Shown here one piece after another: positions 32,900-42,431 of a stretch of DNA of 64,000 bases (the stretch's first letter is position 1; every line of letters starts with the position of its first letter). Made by a program: the position numbers and the translations under genes. Source of the stretch: Fictibacillus phosphorivorans (GTDB taxonomy: Bacteria > Bacillota > Bacilli > Bacillales > Fictibacillaceae); assembly GCF_007673525.1 (NCBI RefSeq), contig NZ_VDZU01000001.1, forward strand, positions 2,678,055-2,742,054. The letters run 5' to 3'. The notes beneath the pieces are model-generated. The model made no database searches and had not been told where the DNA came from. It saw nothing but the letters and a program-made list of their open reading frames with translations.

Positions 32900-33532
32900 T
32901 TATTCACATTCGTCGCCATCACAAAATTCAAATTTCGCATCCCTAATAGCGCCTCTTAATGCACGTTCGATATTAGCTTGAGGATGCAGCCCCTTCAATA
33001 CTCTCTCACCGATAATAATAGTAGGGACTGCTGATATATTAAGGTCTTCTGTGGCTTCTTTCTGAATCCTCTCTCTTTCTTGCTTAAATTCACGAGATTC
33101 CAATGCATGTTGAAAGGACTTGCCGTCGAGGCCGATTTCTTCAGCAATGTTTTGAAGTACATCAATCTTTCCGATATCTTTTCCGTTTTGATAAAAAGAT
33201 TTAAAAACAAGATGAGCATATTCTCTTTCCTTGTTGTGCCTTTTAGCAAACAATAATCCTTCATGAGCAAAGAAAGTATGAGGTTGAGGAGATACTTCTG
33301 GCAATATCATATCAACACCCATTTTCTTTGATAGAGGCTGAACAGACTCTTGCCACGATCTTTGTAAATAATCTTCTTCAGGACGTAATGTTTTCTGTGG
33401 AAATGGTCTGAGTTCGTATGGCATCCACTCAATCTCAACATCCTTATCTTCGGTTGCTTTTAATAATGGCGTTTCTGCTAAGTAACAATATGGACAAACA
33501 AAATCAGAATAAACTTTTATTTGTATGGTCAT
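32900..33532 (-). CDS. DsbA-family (FrnE-like) thiol oxidoreductase
   Basis: A 210-residue thioredoxin-fold protein with the active-site motif CPYC near residue 13 (VYSDFVCPYCYLAE) and a helical insertion typical of FrnE/2-hydroxychromene-isomerase-like DsbA proteins. The cis-Pro turn is ISAVPTIIIG. There is no signal peptide, so it acts in the cytosol. The acidic Cys-containing tail FCDGDECE is notable. ATG at 33532 has AAAGGGG upstream; the open frame to 33583 has no ribosome site. Single gene with a terminator. Confidence 0.87.
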   Translation of the reverse strand: MTIQIKVYSDFVCPYCYLAETPLLKATEDKDVEIEWMPYELRPFPQKTLRPEEDYLQRSWQESVQPLSKKMGVDMILPEVSPQPHTFFAHEGLLFAKRHNKEREYAHLVFKSFYQNGKDIGKIDVLQNIAEEIGLDGKSFQHALESREFKQERERIQKEATEDLNISAVPTIIIGERVLKGLHPQANIERALRGAIRDAKFEFCDGDECE

Positions 33533-33882
33533 GTTTAATATCCCCTTTATTACAACTTCAGTTCTATGTTTTATTGTTTTCACTTGTGACGCTTATGATA
33601 TTTCCACCGCAATATATGTTCAAGCAATAAGACTTATCACTATACCGGCAAAACTCCCATTTCTTTAAAATCAAGTAATGGTGTTGTTCAGAGTTTCCAG
33701 TATTATAAAATGATTAATAAAAACAACCTCTGTTCACCTTTTGTATTACATGATATATTTAGAAAGGCTTTATCGCTTACATACCATATATTGATATTTT
33801 AAAACTTATGAATACATATGATCTACACAAGTCGCATCACTGGCTACAGTGCCTATGAAGCACCATTTTAGGAGGATATACC
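33533..33882. other. Intergenic gap without clear feature
   Basis: A 350-bp AT-rich region between the divergent DsbA-family and deoxynucleoside kinase genes. I see no RNA gene, repeat or credible small frame. It presumably holds both promoters, but no matching -35/-10 pair stands out. Confidence 0.5.
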
Positions 33883-34551
33883 GTGATTTTAATGGCAGGT
33901 ATGATCGGTACAGGTAAGTCTACATATGCTGAATTCTTGAGCGAGCAGCTAGGAAGCTCTATCTTTTATGAAAGTGTCGTTGACAATCCTATTTTACCCG
34001 ATTATTACAAAAACCCGAAGCGATGGGCTTTCCCGCTTCAAATATATTTCTTAAACACACGTTTTAAGACGATTCGTGAAGCTCGTACAAGTCCAGACAA
34101 TGTTCTGGATCGAAGCCTCTACGAAGATCTAATCTTTGCAGAACTGAACTTTGATTCAGGAAACATGACACAGCTTGAATTTGACACATATAAAGACTTA
34201 CTTGAAACGATGATGAACGAAATCGACAAAACTCCAAAGTCACGTCCAGATTTGCTTGTCTATTTGGATAGTGATTTTGAGACAGCATTAAGCCGTATTC
34301 AACAAAGAGGTCGCTCATATGAGCAAGTAGAAGAGAATCCTGAACTACTGGCATACTACAAAACCCTTCATGCTAAATATAAAGATTGGATCTTGGCCTA
34401 CGATAAAACCCCTGTATTGATTATTGAAAGTGATCAATATAACATATTTAGTAAAGAAGATCAGGATAAAATCCTTACACTTGTAACGAATGAACTGACA
34501 CGTCTTGAATCGTTAAAGCAACCTTCATTTCTTATGCATGAAAGCCGCTAA
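33883..34551 (+). CDS. Deoxynucleoside kinase (dGK/dCK family)
   Basis: A 222-residue kinase that phosphorylates deoxynucleosides for salvage. Walker A is MIGTGKST at the N-terminus, the DRS-like motif is LDRSLYEDLIF, and the arginine-rich lid is RIQQRGRSYEQ. These match Bacillus Dgk/Dck proteins; which nucleoside is preferred cannot be told. The start is GTG at 33883 with TAGGAGG 9 nt upstream. The 75-codon membrane-protein gene follows 46 nt downstream. Confidence 0.92.
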   Translation: MILMAGMIGTGKSTYAEFLSEQLGSSIFYESVVDNPILPDYYKNPKRWAFPLQIYFLNTRFKTIREARTSPDNVLDRSLYEDLIFAELNFDSGNMTQLEFDTYKDLLETMMNEIDKTPKSRPDLLVYLDSDFETALSRIQQRGRSYEQVEENPELLAYYKTLHAKYKDWILAYDKTPVLIIESDQYNIFSKEDQDKILTLVTNELTRLESLKQPSFLMHESR

Positions 34552-34597
34552 AACCACAAACACTACTAGGACAAACAAGGTTTAAGGAGTGAACATA

Positions 34598-34816
34598 TTG
34601 TTTACAATGTTCTTTATTTTGTTATCTGTCCTTGTAGCCGCTATAGGTCTCTGGTGGACGATGAAAATTGCAAAAAAACAAAAAGTGTATACAGAAGATG
34701 AGGTAAACCCTGCCGTCTCGAGACATACTGCATTGTTGAATCCCGTTTTTATTGCACTAGCCGGCTTTACTATCGTAATTGGCCTCATCATCTACATTGC
34801 TTATTTTATTTATTAA
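34598..34816 (+). CDS. Two-helix small membrane protein
   Basis: About 72 residues with two membrane helices (about 3-22 and 48-70) joined by a charged loop (KKQKVYTEDEVNPAVSR). AAGGAG is 8 nt before TTG at 34598, the likely start; the GTG at 34589 overlaps the ribosome site. Probably cotranscribed with the deoxynucleoside kinase, as both end at the same terminator. The function is unknown. Confidence 0.6.
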   Translation: MFTMFFILLSVLVAAIGLWWTMKIAKKQKVYTEDEVNPAVSRHTALLNPVFIALAGFTIVIGLIIYIAYFIY

Positions 34817-34822
34817 CAACGT

Positions 34823-34860
34823 AAAGACCAAAAGACATTTAGTCTTTTGGTCTTTTTTCT
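34823..34860. terminator. Bidirectional terminator
   Basis: AAAGACCAAAAGAC and GTCTTTTGGTCTTT form a 14-bp stem between converging genes, overlapping the end of the minus-strand gene. Confidence 0.9.
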
Positions 34861-35186
34861 AAATCTTGAGGTTTCTCTGGATTCCAAAAACTCATACTTT
34901 CGATAAAGCGACGTGTTTCCTCTTGACCAAGGTCATGAATCATCTGATAGGCTTCTCTTAGTTTCTCATCATATCTGTCATTATCTGAGTCGTTTGAATA
35001 AGGAACGTATGGTAAGTGTGATCTTACAAAAGTATCATTTGCTGTACTGTCTAATTCACTGAACTTCCTTTCAAGATGCCTTACATCTTCATCAGAGGCA
35101 GAAATTTCAAACTGAAACGTTGAAGCCGTTTTGATGGGAAGAATCTCGCCGGTTTCCACATTAATGTAATACGGTCTTTTTTCCAT
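34839..35186 (-). CDS. Uncharacterised cytosolic protein, 115 residues
   Basis: A soluble acidic protein with no signal or membrane segment. It opens MEKRPYYINVETGEILPIKT, a beta-hairpin-like start. The middle is helical (ASDEDVRHLERKFSELDS), and the C-terminal part contains REAYQMIHDLGQEETRRFIE and ends in basic residues. The terminator shared with the converging unit overlaps its last codons. It lies just downstream of the corA gene on the same strand. I do not recognise the family. Confidence 0.65.
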   Translation of the reverse strand: MEKRPYYINVETGEILPIKTASTFQFEISASDEDVRHLERKFSELDSTANDTFVRSHLPYVPYSNDSDNDRYDEKLREAYQMIHDLGQEETRRFIESMSFWNPEKPQDLEKRPKD

Positions 35187-35239
35187 TCTTCACGTCCTCC
35201 TTTTTCTTTATTTTCCTCAGCTCATACGTTTTTATGTAG

Positions 35240-36175
35240 TCACCACCATTTTTTCTTCTTAAAATAGCTCATGATTACAACAGGCAAAACGAAACAAAGA
35301 GTTAAAACGTAAAAATACCCATAGTGCCATTTAAGTTCAGGTATGTATTCAAAGTTCATGCCATAAAGGCCTGCGATAAATGTAAGGGGAATGAAAACAG
35401 CACTAACGAGCGTCAACGTTTTCATGATTCTATTCATGTGATCGGACTTTAAAGACATTTGCAGATCTAAAATTCCTTTTAAATTTTCTTTAAAACTGTC
35501 AAAAGCATTTGTTACTCTTGAGAAGGAGGATAGCAGATCTTTAAAATAAAAACCTGATTCTTCATTTGCGTATTCAAAGTCATCATGACCCATTTTCTGT
35601 ATGATGCCCTCTTCTGCTTCAACATATTGTCTTAGCTTGTGTAAGCGGGTCTTCCAACGATACACGTCCCGTCCGATCTCACGTTTTTGTGGATCAATAA
35701 ACACACTCTTTTCGAGCTCTAAAAACTCATCTGAAAGCTGATCAACAACTTCTAGATAGGAATTAACGATATCCTTCATCAGATAGTACAGCATATAGCT
35801 AACATGTTTCATGTGTTCAGGATTGTTCGTGAAATCTTTTACTAGCTGTTCCCTAAAGGAAATTTCGTGTTCACTCATAACAATCAAATACTTATCACCG
35901 ATTAGAAGGTTAATCCTAATCGGTTCATAATTTTCAGATCCCAAATAAAACGTTGAAACAACAGCATGATTGCTATAAACATTAAGTTGTGGATGTTCAG
36001 AAAAATTCATAAAAGCATTCTTAGCTAAAGGGTGAAGATCTAGCTGCTCTAATATATTGTCTTGATTCATTTCTTTAAGAGATTGATAAAACATCCAGAT
36101 GGTTTCGTTCTCTTTTGGCATGTCAAAGTGTTCAATTCGTTCGGTTTGATTCGTAACCTCTTTATACATTAACAT
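35240..36175 (-). CDS. corA: CorA-family magnesium/divalent-cation channel
   Basis: About 311 residues. A large cytosolic alpha/beta plus helical funnel domain is followed by two C-terminal membrane helices (about 255-275 and 290-305). The pore signature YGMNFEYIPE carries the GMN motif. The C-terminal basic run KKKKWW fits the basic sphincter. ATG at 36175 has AGGAG 8 nt upstream; the open frame to 36235 is not preferred. With MgtE at 7831 the window holds two independent magnesium uptake systems. Confidence 0.93.
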   Translation of the reverse strand: MLMYKEVTNQTERIEHFDMPKENETIWMFYQSLKEMNQDNILEQLDLHPLAKNAFMNFSEHPQLNVYSNHAVVSTFYLGSENYEPIRINLLIGDKYLIVMSEHEISFREQLVKDFTNNPEHMKHVSYMLYYLMKDIVNSYLEVVDQLSDEFLELEKSVFIDPQKREIGRDVYRWKTRLHKLRQYVEAEEGIIQKMGHDDFEYANEESGFYFKDLLSSFSRVTNAFDSFKENLKGILDLQMSLKSDHMNRIMKTLTLVSAVFIPLTFIAGLYGMNFEYIPELKWHYGYFYVLTLCFVLPVVIMSYFKKKKWW

Positions 36176-36230
36176 CTCATGAACTCCTGGCCGTTTTTTC
36201 TCTATCTTTCCCATAAGTTCAAGTTCACAT

Positions 36231-36265
36231 GACAAAAAAATAACCCTTTATGTTTAAAGGGTCAC
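36231..36265 (-). terminator. Terminator of the cupin gene
   Basis: On the minus strand ACCCTTT and AAAGGGT form a stem followed by ATTTTTTT; it overlaps the cupin stop codon. Confidence 0.65.
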
Positions 36266-36628
36266 TGTACTAATACTTTTTACTTTTTTCACAACTACTC
36301 TATCTCCTTGTGCAGGTGGATGAGAAGTTAAAAGAAACTCAACAGGCAAACTCGATTCGTTTCGAACTTGATGGGTTGTCCCTGCAGGAATATCTAATCC
36401 TTGATGGGCGCTAAGGATAATTTCTTCACCATCTTTTTCGATCAACAGTTCTCCGTTTAAAACAAAGAAAAATTGATGGGAAAACACGTGATAATGTCTT
36501 ACCTCAGCTGTTTGTGGGGGCATTCTTTCTTGTATGATGCTTAGGTTCTCTTGCTTTAGAAGGTGCCAGCCATCACATGCATCTCCCCATTGATAATGTT
36601 CTGCATTTAATGTACTTTTCTTTGCCAT
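36254..36628 (-). CDS. Cupin-domain protein
   Basis: A 124-residue single cupin barrel. The metal-binding segment is VRHYHVFSHQFFFVLNGE and the second motif is HQGLDIPAGTTHQVRNES. Histidines in both motifs indicate a bound metal ion. Many such proteins are dioxygenases, isomerases or mannose-type binding proteins, and nothing here decides among them. GGAGGG lies before the ATG. It lies 12 nt after the DUF1992 gene, so the two are probably one operon. Confidence 0.82.
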   Translation of the reverse strand: MAKKSTLNAEHYQWGDACDGWHLLKQENLSIIQERMPPQTAEVRHYHVFSHQFFFVLNGELLIEKDGEEIILSAHQGLDIPAGTTHQVRNESSLPVEFLLTSHPPAQGDRVVVKKVKSISTVTL

Positions 36629-36639
36629 ACACCCTCCAA

Positions 36640-37062
36640 TTATTTATTCAAAACGTCCTCCAGGTTTATCTTCATCCTTTGTGCACTAGGTGGACAAGTT
36701 AAGTTATACTGAAAGACTTTTTGGTTAATGGTCTCTACGGTCTTTTTAATGTTGAATTCTACGGTATACGTATTCAGCTCCTCTTTTAGTACGTCTATCT
36801 CTTGACCAAGTTTCACCCAACTCGGGAGAATGTTATTATCTTTCATTACTTTATGAAGACGCTTCTCGGGATTATAAGTAAGATCTTCATCTAGGTTAAG
36901 AGGCTTACCTAAGCCTTCTAAATCATCAAATGCACCTTCTTTACGGGCACGGTTAACGATGGCTGTAATGTGATCTTCGTAAAACCAAGCATTGGTTTGC
37001 TCGTCTTTCATTAAGATCTCACGTTGCTGCAGTTCCTTTTCAAGCGATGGTTTTTTGTTCAT
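36640..37062 (-). CDS. DUF1992 / DnaJC28-like conserved-domain protein
   Basis: A 140-residue cytosolic protein. NRARKEGAFDDLEGLGKPLN followed by a helical region (DNNILPSWVKLGQEID) is the signature of the DnaJ-homologue subfamily C member 28 conserved domain (DUF1992). There is no J-domain. The biochemical role is not established. It is upstream of the cupin gene and probably cotranscribed with it. Confidence 0.85.
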   Translation of the reverse strand: MNKKPSLEKELQQREILMKDEQTNAWFYEDHITAIVNRARKEGAFDDLEGLGKPLNLDEDLTYNPEKRLHKVMKDNNILPSWVKLGQEIDVLKEELNTYTVEFNIKKTVETINQKVFQYNLTCPPSAQRMKINLEDVLNK

Positions 37063-37242
37063 TACAAAAACCTCCAGGAATAAATTTATTTCTATACTTA
37101 TACATTATGTTTATTATTCCTCTTCCCTTGGAAAACTTATGGCAGATTTATTGCAAAATTGTGTACAAATTAAGAACGCCTTTCCTACAGCTTAACTTCA
37201 TCCAAGTACATTTATAGGTAAAAACTGGAGTCAGCTGAAGAA

Positions 37243-37272
37243 GAAAAAAGGAAGCGACTGCTCGCTCCCTCT
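37243..37272 (-). terminator. Terminator of the siderophore-binding lipoprotein gene
   Basis: On the minus strand GGGAGCGA and TCGCTTCC form a stem with T residues after it, 15 nt past the stop at 37284. Confidence 0.75.
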
Positions 37273-37283
37273 CTGTTACACCC

Positions 37284-38240
37284 TTATTTTTTTAAGAAGT
37301 ACTTCTCAAGATCATCTAACATCAAGTTTGCAGCTTTCACTCCACCTGCTGTATTCCAGATTGAATCACTTACCTTGTATGCTTTATCTGCTTTTACAAC
37401 CTCAAGGTTCTTCCAAAGCGGATTGCCTGTCCATTCTTTTTCTGTATCAGTCGCTTTTCCGTCACCTTCTTCATAAGTGAAGTAGAACAAAATATCTCCA
37501 TTCATATCAGGAATACGTTCTTGTGTAACTTCTTCCATAAAATCATCGTTGTTTTGATCACCAGGACGTGCAAATCCAATTTGATCAAGAATCACACCTG
37601 AGAAAGAATCTTTGTGATAGATACGAGATGTTCCTGGCAAGAAACGAACCACTGAAACTTCTGTTTGTAATTGATCTGCTGCCTCTTTCTTCATATCTTC
37701 AATACGCTTGTCGAATGCAGCTAGAACTTCTTTTCCTTTTTCTTCTTTATCTAAAGCTTTTGCGTATAGTTCAAAGTTGATCTTCCAATCACCACGAAGT
37801 TCTTCTGCAAAAACAGTCGGCGCAATTTTATTTAGTTCATCATATTGCTTTTCTTGACGCTGCTTGTTTCCAATGATTAGGTCAGGTTTTAAAGCTGCGA
37901 TTTTCTCAACATTTACAGTACTCTCGTCACCTACGACTTCTACGCCTTTCATGTCATCCTTAATGTGATCATACCAAGGATCACCTAACCAAGATTTAAC
38001 GGCTCCAACCGGTTTTACGCCAAGAGCGAGAACTGCTTCAGTACCTTCGTTTGTTAAGACAACTACTCGCTTGTTTTCCTTAACTTCTGTTGTACCCATC
38101 GCATGTTCAACTTTATAGGAAGAAGAGGATCCTTCTGACTTTTCTTCTTTTTCTTTATCTTTTCCTCCACATGCTGCTAGTGCAAGCATTAACGTTAACA
38201 CAGCTGCGAAAGCAAGCCATTTGTATGTAATTTTTTTCAT
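37284..38240 (-). CDS. Iron-siderophore ABC transporter, substrate-binding lipoprotein
   Basis: A 318-residue lipoprotein: signal peptide, lipobox LAAC (Cys-23), Glu/Lys/Ser-rich linker, then a two-lobed FecB/FhuD-type domain with the VVVLTNEGTEAVLALGVKPV entry strand and the long inter-lobe helix. It resembles Bacillus YfiY, which binds hydroxamate-citrate siderophores. ATG at 38240 is chosen for the signal peptide and GGGGAG site. It is divergent from the permease genes, with Fur-type sites in between. Confidence 0.9.
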   Translation of the reverse strand: MKKITYKWLAFAAVLTLMLALAACGGKDKEKEEKSEGSSSSYKVEHAMGTTEVKENKRVVVLTNEGTEAVLALGVKPVGAVKSWLGDPWYDHIKDDMKGVEVVGDESTVNVEKIAALKPDLIIGNKQRQEKQYDELNKIAPTVFAEELRGDWKINFELYAKALDKEEKGKEVLAAFDKRIEDMKKEAADQLQTEVSVVRFLPGTSRIYHKDSFSGVILDQIGFARPGDQNNDDFMEEVTQERIPDMNGDILFYFTYEEGDGKATDTEKEWTGNPLWKNLEVVKADKAYKVSDSIWNTAGGVKAANLMLDDLEKYFLKK

Positions 38241-38271
38241 TCGATTTTCTCTCCCCTTTTTATAATGTAAA

Positions 38272-38406
38272 TGATAATGAGAATCAATTACAATTCGTAT
38301 CATAAACTGATATGAATACGTTGTCAATAACTAAATGATAATGATTTTCAAAGTCATTGACAGATACACACTTTACTTTTAAACTGATAAATGAGAATAA
38401 CTTTCA
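38272..38406. promoter_or_regulatory. Three Fur-type boxes in the divergent iron-uptake promoter
   Basis: TGATAATGAGAATCA (38272-38286), TGATAATGATTTTCA (38336-38350) and TGAGAATAACTTTCA (38392-38406) match the 7-1-7 Fur pattern TGATAAT-N-ATTATCA at 12, 13 and 11 of 14 fixed positions. The first serves the leftward lipoprotein gene and the last overlaps the leader of the rightward permease operon. Iron repression of both units follows. Confidence 0.85.
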
Positions 38407-38424
38407 TTATTAAAAGAGGCTCTA

Positions 38425-39435
38425 ATGAACGGAATATTATACGGAAATAAAATTAAAGCAGCTGGACTTATCCTAGGCGTAATGATTGCGCTCATCATTA
38501 TGGTGCTGAGTGTGGTACTCGGTTACACCAATACTTCACTTAAACAAGCCATTGAAGCGTATACAGCCTTTAACGGTTCGAACGAACATTTGATCATTCA
38601 ACTTTCTCGGGTTCCGCGTTCACTTGTAGGTATGGCTGTCGGAATCTCATTAGGGATTGCCGGGGTCCTCATGCAAGCGCTCACTCGAAATCCAATTGCA
38701 TCTCCAGATATCTTTGGTGTGAATGCCGGAGCCGGATTCTTTATTGTTTTTGGTGTTACTTTCCTTGGGATCTCATCTATACAGCAGTTTATGTGGATCG
38801 GTTTTTTAGGAGCTGCAGTTGCTGCAGGATTGGCTTATGCATTAGGTTCCGCAGGACAAGGTGGACTAACACCCGTCAAACTAACACTTGCAGGAGCTGT
38901 TATGGCCGCACTTTTTGCATCCCTCACGCAAGGTATGCTCGTCACCAATGAAAAAGCACTAGATGAGGTTTTATTCTGGCTCGCTGGTTCAGTTGAAGGA
39001 AGAAAACTTTCTATGCTAGCAGCTGTCTTACCTGCACTTATTATCGCTTGGCTCATATCCATCTTATTATCAAGGCAGTTAAACGCCTTTGCGCTTGGTG
39101 AAGATGTTGCCATCAGTTTAGGTCAAAAAACAGTAGTGTTTAAACTAGCGGCGGCTCTCATGGTTATCATATTAGCAGGAGGATCAGTTGCGATAGCTGG
39201 ACCTATCAGTTTCATAGGGATCGTCGTTCCTCACTTTGCTAGATATTTAGTAGGAAATGATCACCGCTGGATCGTGCCATACTCTGCCATCATCGGAGGT
39301 ATAATGCTCGTCGTTGCAGATATAGGAGCACGTTATATTATCATGCCTGAAGAAGCACCTGTAGGGGTTGTAACAGCTCTGATTGGTACACCATTCTTCA
39401 TATATATTGTTCGAAAAGGAATATTTCAAAAATGA
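38425..39435 (+). CDS. FecCD-family siderophore permease, subunit 1 (YfiZ-like)
   Basis: A 336-residue BtuC/FecCD-type permease with about 9-10 helices. The family motifs are RVPRSLVGMAVGISLGIAGV (with the inner RVPR), TRNPIASPDIFGVNAGAGF, and the ATPase-coupling stretch ISFIGIVVPHFARYLVG. AGAGG lies before the ATG. Its stop overlaps the next permease start by 4 nt (ATGA), typical of tightly coupled subunits. Confidence 0.92.
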   Translation: MNGILYGNKIKAAGLILGVMIALIIMVLSVVLGYTNTSLKQAIEAYTAFNGSNEHLIIQLSRVPRSLVGMAVGISLGIAGVLMQALTRNPIASPDIFGVNAGAGFFIVFGVTFLGISSIQQFMWIGFLGAAVAAGLAYALGSAGQGGLTPVKLTLAGAVMAALFASLTQGMLVTNEKALDEVLFWLAGSVEGRKLSMLAAVLPALIIAWLISILLSRQLNAFALGEDVAISLGQKTVVFKLAAALMVIILAGGSVAIAGPISFIGIVVPHFARYLVGNDHRWIVPYSAIIGGIMLVVADIGARYIIMPEEAPVGVVTALIGTPFFIYIVRKGIFQK

Positions 39436-40475
39436 GAAAGTACTGGGTTTTACAGCGTAAATCATTTTCTTTTTTAGTTGATAAAAAAACGACTGTTAGC
39501 ATATTTGCTCTCATTCTTGCGGCAGTAGTTGCCATGTTAATTAGTATCGGTGTCGGTGATATGTATATCCCACCGTGGGATGTATTTCAAGCATTATTAG
39601 GAACAGGAATTGATATTAACCAGCTCATCATACTTGAGTTTAGACTTCCAAGGGTACTAGTCGCTTTTATAGCAGGAGCTTCGCTTGCTCTCTCTGGTGC
39701 CATCTTGCAAGGTATTATCCGCAACCCGCTAGCCTCTCCAGATATGATCGGAATAACTGGTGGAGCCGGTTTTGCAGCTGTCGCTTTTCTAACGATGTTC
39801 AGTGATGATTCTAACAACCTATTATTAAGCATCAATTATTTACCATTGTTTGCTTTCGGTGGCGCGACGATTGTTGCTTTCTTGATTTATGTATTAGCTT
39901 GGAAAGACGGCGTAACACCAATACGTCTCATATTGATCGGCATCGGACTCATGGCTTTATTACAAGCTTTAACTACGCTCATGATGCTCATCGGCCCGAT
40001 TTACAGAGCGAGTCAAGCCACAATATGGCTTACCGGAACGGTGTACGGTACATCCTGGAACGAAGTAAAAGCATTGCTGCCTTGGTTTATAGGAATGTTA
40101 CCTATCTTAGTCCTTCTCGTACGCCGATTGAACGTCCAAGGATTTGGTGATGATCTTACAAAAGGAGCAGGAATCTCCGTCCACCGTGAACGATTTTTAC
40201 TTTTGATGGTCTGCACGGCTTTAGCCGGTTCAGCAGTCGCATTTGCAGGAGCGATGGGGTTTGTTGGACTTATCGGACCACATATCGCTAGAAGAATTTC
40301 AGGCTCGTCGTTCGGCGGCTTGCTCCCAGCTTCGGCTTTGATCGGTGGTATCATGGTCGTTTTGGCAGACCTTGCCGGACGTACCTTGTTCTCACCTTTA
40401 GAAGTACCTGCCGGTGTTTTTACAGCGGCGATCGGTGCTCCCTACTTTATCTATCTATTATTTAAAAACCAATAA
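39432..40475 (+). CDS. FecCD-family siderophore permease, subunit 2 (YfhA-like)
   Basis: A 347-residue permease with the same motifs in order: EFRLPRVLVAFIAGASLALS, IRNPLASPDMIGITGGAGFA, and MGFVGLIGPHIARRISG. It pairs with the preceding subunit to form the channel. It is followed 16 nt later by the ATPase gene with a GGAGTGG ribosome site. Confidence 0.92.
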   Translation: MRKYWVLQRKSFSFLVDKKTTVSIFALILAAVVAMLISIGVGDMYIPPWDVFQALLGTGIDINQLIILEFRLPRVLVAFIAGASLALSGAILQGIIRNPLASPDMIGITGGAGFAAVAFLTMFSDDSNNLLLSINYLPLFAFGGATIVAFLIYVLAWKDGVTPIRLILIGIGLMALLQALTTLMMLIGPIYRASQATIWLTGTVYGTSWNEVKALLPWFIGMLPILVLLVRRLNVQGFGDDLTKGAGISVHRERFLLLMVCTALAGSAVAFAGAMGFVGLIGPHIARRISGSSFGGLLPASALIGGIMVVLADLAGRTLFSPLEVPAGVFTAAIGAPYFIYLLFKNQ

Positions 40476-40491
40476 CAGGAGTGGATGACAG

Positions 40492-41310
40492 ATGGCTGTA
40501 CTAACAACCTCTAACCTAACTTTAGCTTATGGAAAAGAACCGATTATCGACGAGTTGAACCTGCAGATTCCAAAAGGTAAAATCACCGTCTTGATCGGAA
40601 GCAATGGTTGTGGAAAATCCACTCTGTTACGCTCTATGGCAAGACTATTAACTCCTAAAGGTGGCCATGTTTTGCTAAATGGTAAAGATGTAGCGAAACG
40701 GTCTACAAAACAAGTAGCAAAAGAACTGGCGATCCTGCCGCAAGGACCAATTGCTCCAGAAGGGTTAACTGTTCTACAACTGGTGAAGCAAGGACGCTTT
40801 CCATATCAATCTTGGCTGCAACAATGGTCACAAGAAGACGAACAAGCCGTAATGAACGCGCTTCGTGCGACAAATCTTATTCCTTATATGGAAACACCTG
40901 TTGATTCACTTTCAGGTGGTCAGCGTCAGCGTGCTTGGATCGCTATGACACTGGCTCAAGGAACAGAGACGATTCTATTGGATGAACCTACTACCTACTT
41001 AGACATGACACATCAAATTGAGATTCTCGATCTGCTATTTGAGTTAAATGAAAGTGAAAAGCGAACAATAGTTATGGTGCTTCATGATTTGAATCTTGCA
41101 TGCCGTTATGCTCATCATATTGTTGCGATTCAAGACAAAACCGTCTACGCAGAGGGTGCACCTGAAGATATTATGAATGAACAATTAGTAGAAGATGTAT
41201 TCCAGATGTCGAGTACCGTGATTCCTGATCCAGTTTTCGGCACACCAATGTGTATTCCATATGGAAAGGGGCGAGTCGTTCGACATGTCAATACTCCTCA
41301 GTACGCCTAA
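40492..41310 (+). CDS. Siderophore ABC transporter ATPase (FecE/YusV-like)
   Basis: A 272-residue nucleotide-binding subunit. Walker A is GSNGCGKST, the signature is [15 protein letters not shown], Walker B is [12 protein letters not shown], and the switch His lies in VLHDLN. It powers import by the two permeases and lipoprotein. The following FhuF-like gene starts inside its last codons, so the whole set is one operon: permease, permease, ATPase, reductase. Confidence 0.94.
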   Translation: MAVLTTSNLTLAYGKEPIIDELNLQIPKGKITVLIGSNGCGKSTLLRSMARLLTPKGGHVLLNGKDVAKRSTKQVAKELAILPQGPIAPEGLTVLQLVKQGRFPYQSWLQQWSQEDEQAVMNALRATNLIPYMETPVDSLSGGQRQRAWIAMTLAQGTETILLDEPTTYLDMTHQIEILDLLFELNESEKRTIVMVLHDLNLACRYAHHIVAIQDKTVYAEGAPEDIMNEQLVEDVFQMSSTVIPDPVFGTPMCIPYGKGRVVRHVNTPQYA

Positions 41311-42043
41311 GTCAAACGGTTGGACAGCAGAAGAAAAAAATCATATCAGTTCAAACTATCGCTTCTCCTTTCAAGCACCATATGAGAATGAAGTTGTCGT
41401 TTCTGCCGAACAGCTGTTGAACGATGAGCACCTGCTTCAGTTTTTGGATCAAACAGGACCGCGTATCGGTTCGAATAAACGCCCTGTGACTGCATCTCTA
41501 TTCTTTAAGCGCTATGCGTATTGCAGTTTAACTTCCTGTTTATATGGAATGACCATTCTTAATAAGTCATTCGATATGAACATAAAAAATGTATATCTTA
41601 TCGATCACAACTCAGACAGCATGTGGCTTCCATCATTCACACTGAAAGATGCATCTGCTCACATCGCTGACGAAAACAGGGCAGATTGGCGCTCTTCTGT
41701 CATTGAATCACTTTTTAAAGAAAATATGTCTGTCATGTTGAATCATATTGCAAGCACTGCACGTATCTCAAAAGCAACTCTTTGGGAGAACGCTTGGATC
41801 TACATACGCTGGGTATATGAAACGTGGTTAACAGAAGAGCATCCAGCAGAAGTTAAGCAAAGGATCCAAGAAGATTATGCGTTCTTTATGGAAGCACCTG
41901 CTTTTCATTTTGGGTTAACAAAAAACCCGTTCCAACGTTTTACAGTCCCCGTCGGCTGTGGACCTACTAAGACTCGTAAGACTTGCTGCCTATATTACAA
42001 AACAGATAACGGGACTTGTTGTTCTACATGTCCAAAGCGATAA
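41285..42043 (+). CDS. FhuF-like ferric-siderophore reductase
   Basis: A 252-residue protein ending with the unusual [2Fe-2S] motif CC-x10-CC-x2-CP ([10 protein letters not shown]...CCSTCPKR). This matches the C-C-x10-C-x2-C pattern of FhuF reductases, which release iron from hydroxamate siderophores in the cytosol. The N-terminal and middle parts are helical with [23 protein letters not shown] at 41285 has AAGGGG upstream and overlaps the ATPase gene by 26 nt; the earlier ATG at 41261 has no ribosome site. It completes uptake plus reduction in one Fur-controlled operon. Confidence 0.88.
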   Translation: MSILLSTPKSNGWTAEEKNHISSNYRFSFQAPYENEVVVSAEQLLNDEHLLQFLDQTGPRIGSNKRPVTASLFFKRYAYCSLTSCLYGMTILNKSFDMNIKNVYLIDHNSDSMWLPSFTLKDASAHIADENRADWRSSVIESLFKENMSVMLNHIASTARISKATLWENAWIYIRWVYETWLTEEHPAEVKQRIQEDYAFFMEAPAFHFGLTKNPFQRFTVPVGCGPTKTRKTCCLYYKTDNGTCCSTCPKR

Positions 42044-42080
42044 AATCGAGGCTATCTGACCTCGGTTTTTTGTTTTTTCT
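42043..42080 (+). terminator. Terminator of the iron-uptake operon
   Basis: ATCGAGG and CCTCGGT flank a short loop and are followed by TTTTTTGTTTTTT, right after the FhuF-like stop. Confidence 0.85.
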
Positions 42081-42134
42081 TGATTGATTTCGGGTAATTT
42101 AGTATAGATAGATTGATTGGAGGCGATTGTATTG

Positions 42135-42416
42135 ATGTGGTTATGGATTTTCTTAGCTGTATGCGCAGCTGCAGCTCTATTTATTTTAATTCCAGGAATT
42201 AAGGCTATGAAGGAATCAATGGGTACTGTTCAACAAATGAAGAGCACTGGTGACAGCATTACCGCTCGGATGAATGATGTAAAAACACAGCAGCAACTTC
42301 TTCAAGAAAAGAAAGATTACTTAAGATATGACATTTACCAAAAGAAAAATAGTTTTTCAGCTGTTAAAGAAGGATTCACAGATTTAAAAGATACCTTTAA
42401 GAAAATAAAAAGCTAA
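42135..42416 (+). CDS. Membrane-anchored coiled-coil protein, unknown
   Basis: About 93 residues. One N-terminal membrane helix (MWLWIFLAVCAAAALFILIP) is followed by a cytosolic helix rich in Gln, Lys and Met (MGTVQQMKSTGDSITARMND, QQQLLQEKKDYLRYD). GGAGG lies before a TTG-ATG pair; ATG at 42135 is chosen. The general layout resembles DUF948-type or small YtxH-like proteins. It precedes the next gene by 16 nt and is probably cotranscribed with it. Confidence 0.68.
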   Translation: MWLWIFLAVCAAAALFILIPGIKAMKESMGTVQQMKSTGDSITARMNDVKTQQQLLQEKKDYLRYDIYQKKNSFSAVKEGFTDLKDTFKKIKS

Positions 42417-42431
42417 AGGAATAGGATAACC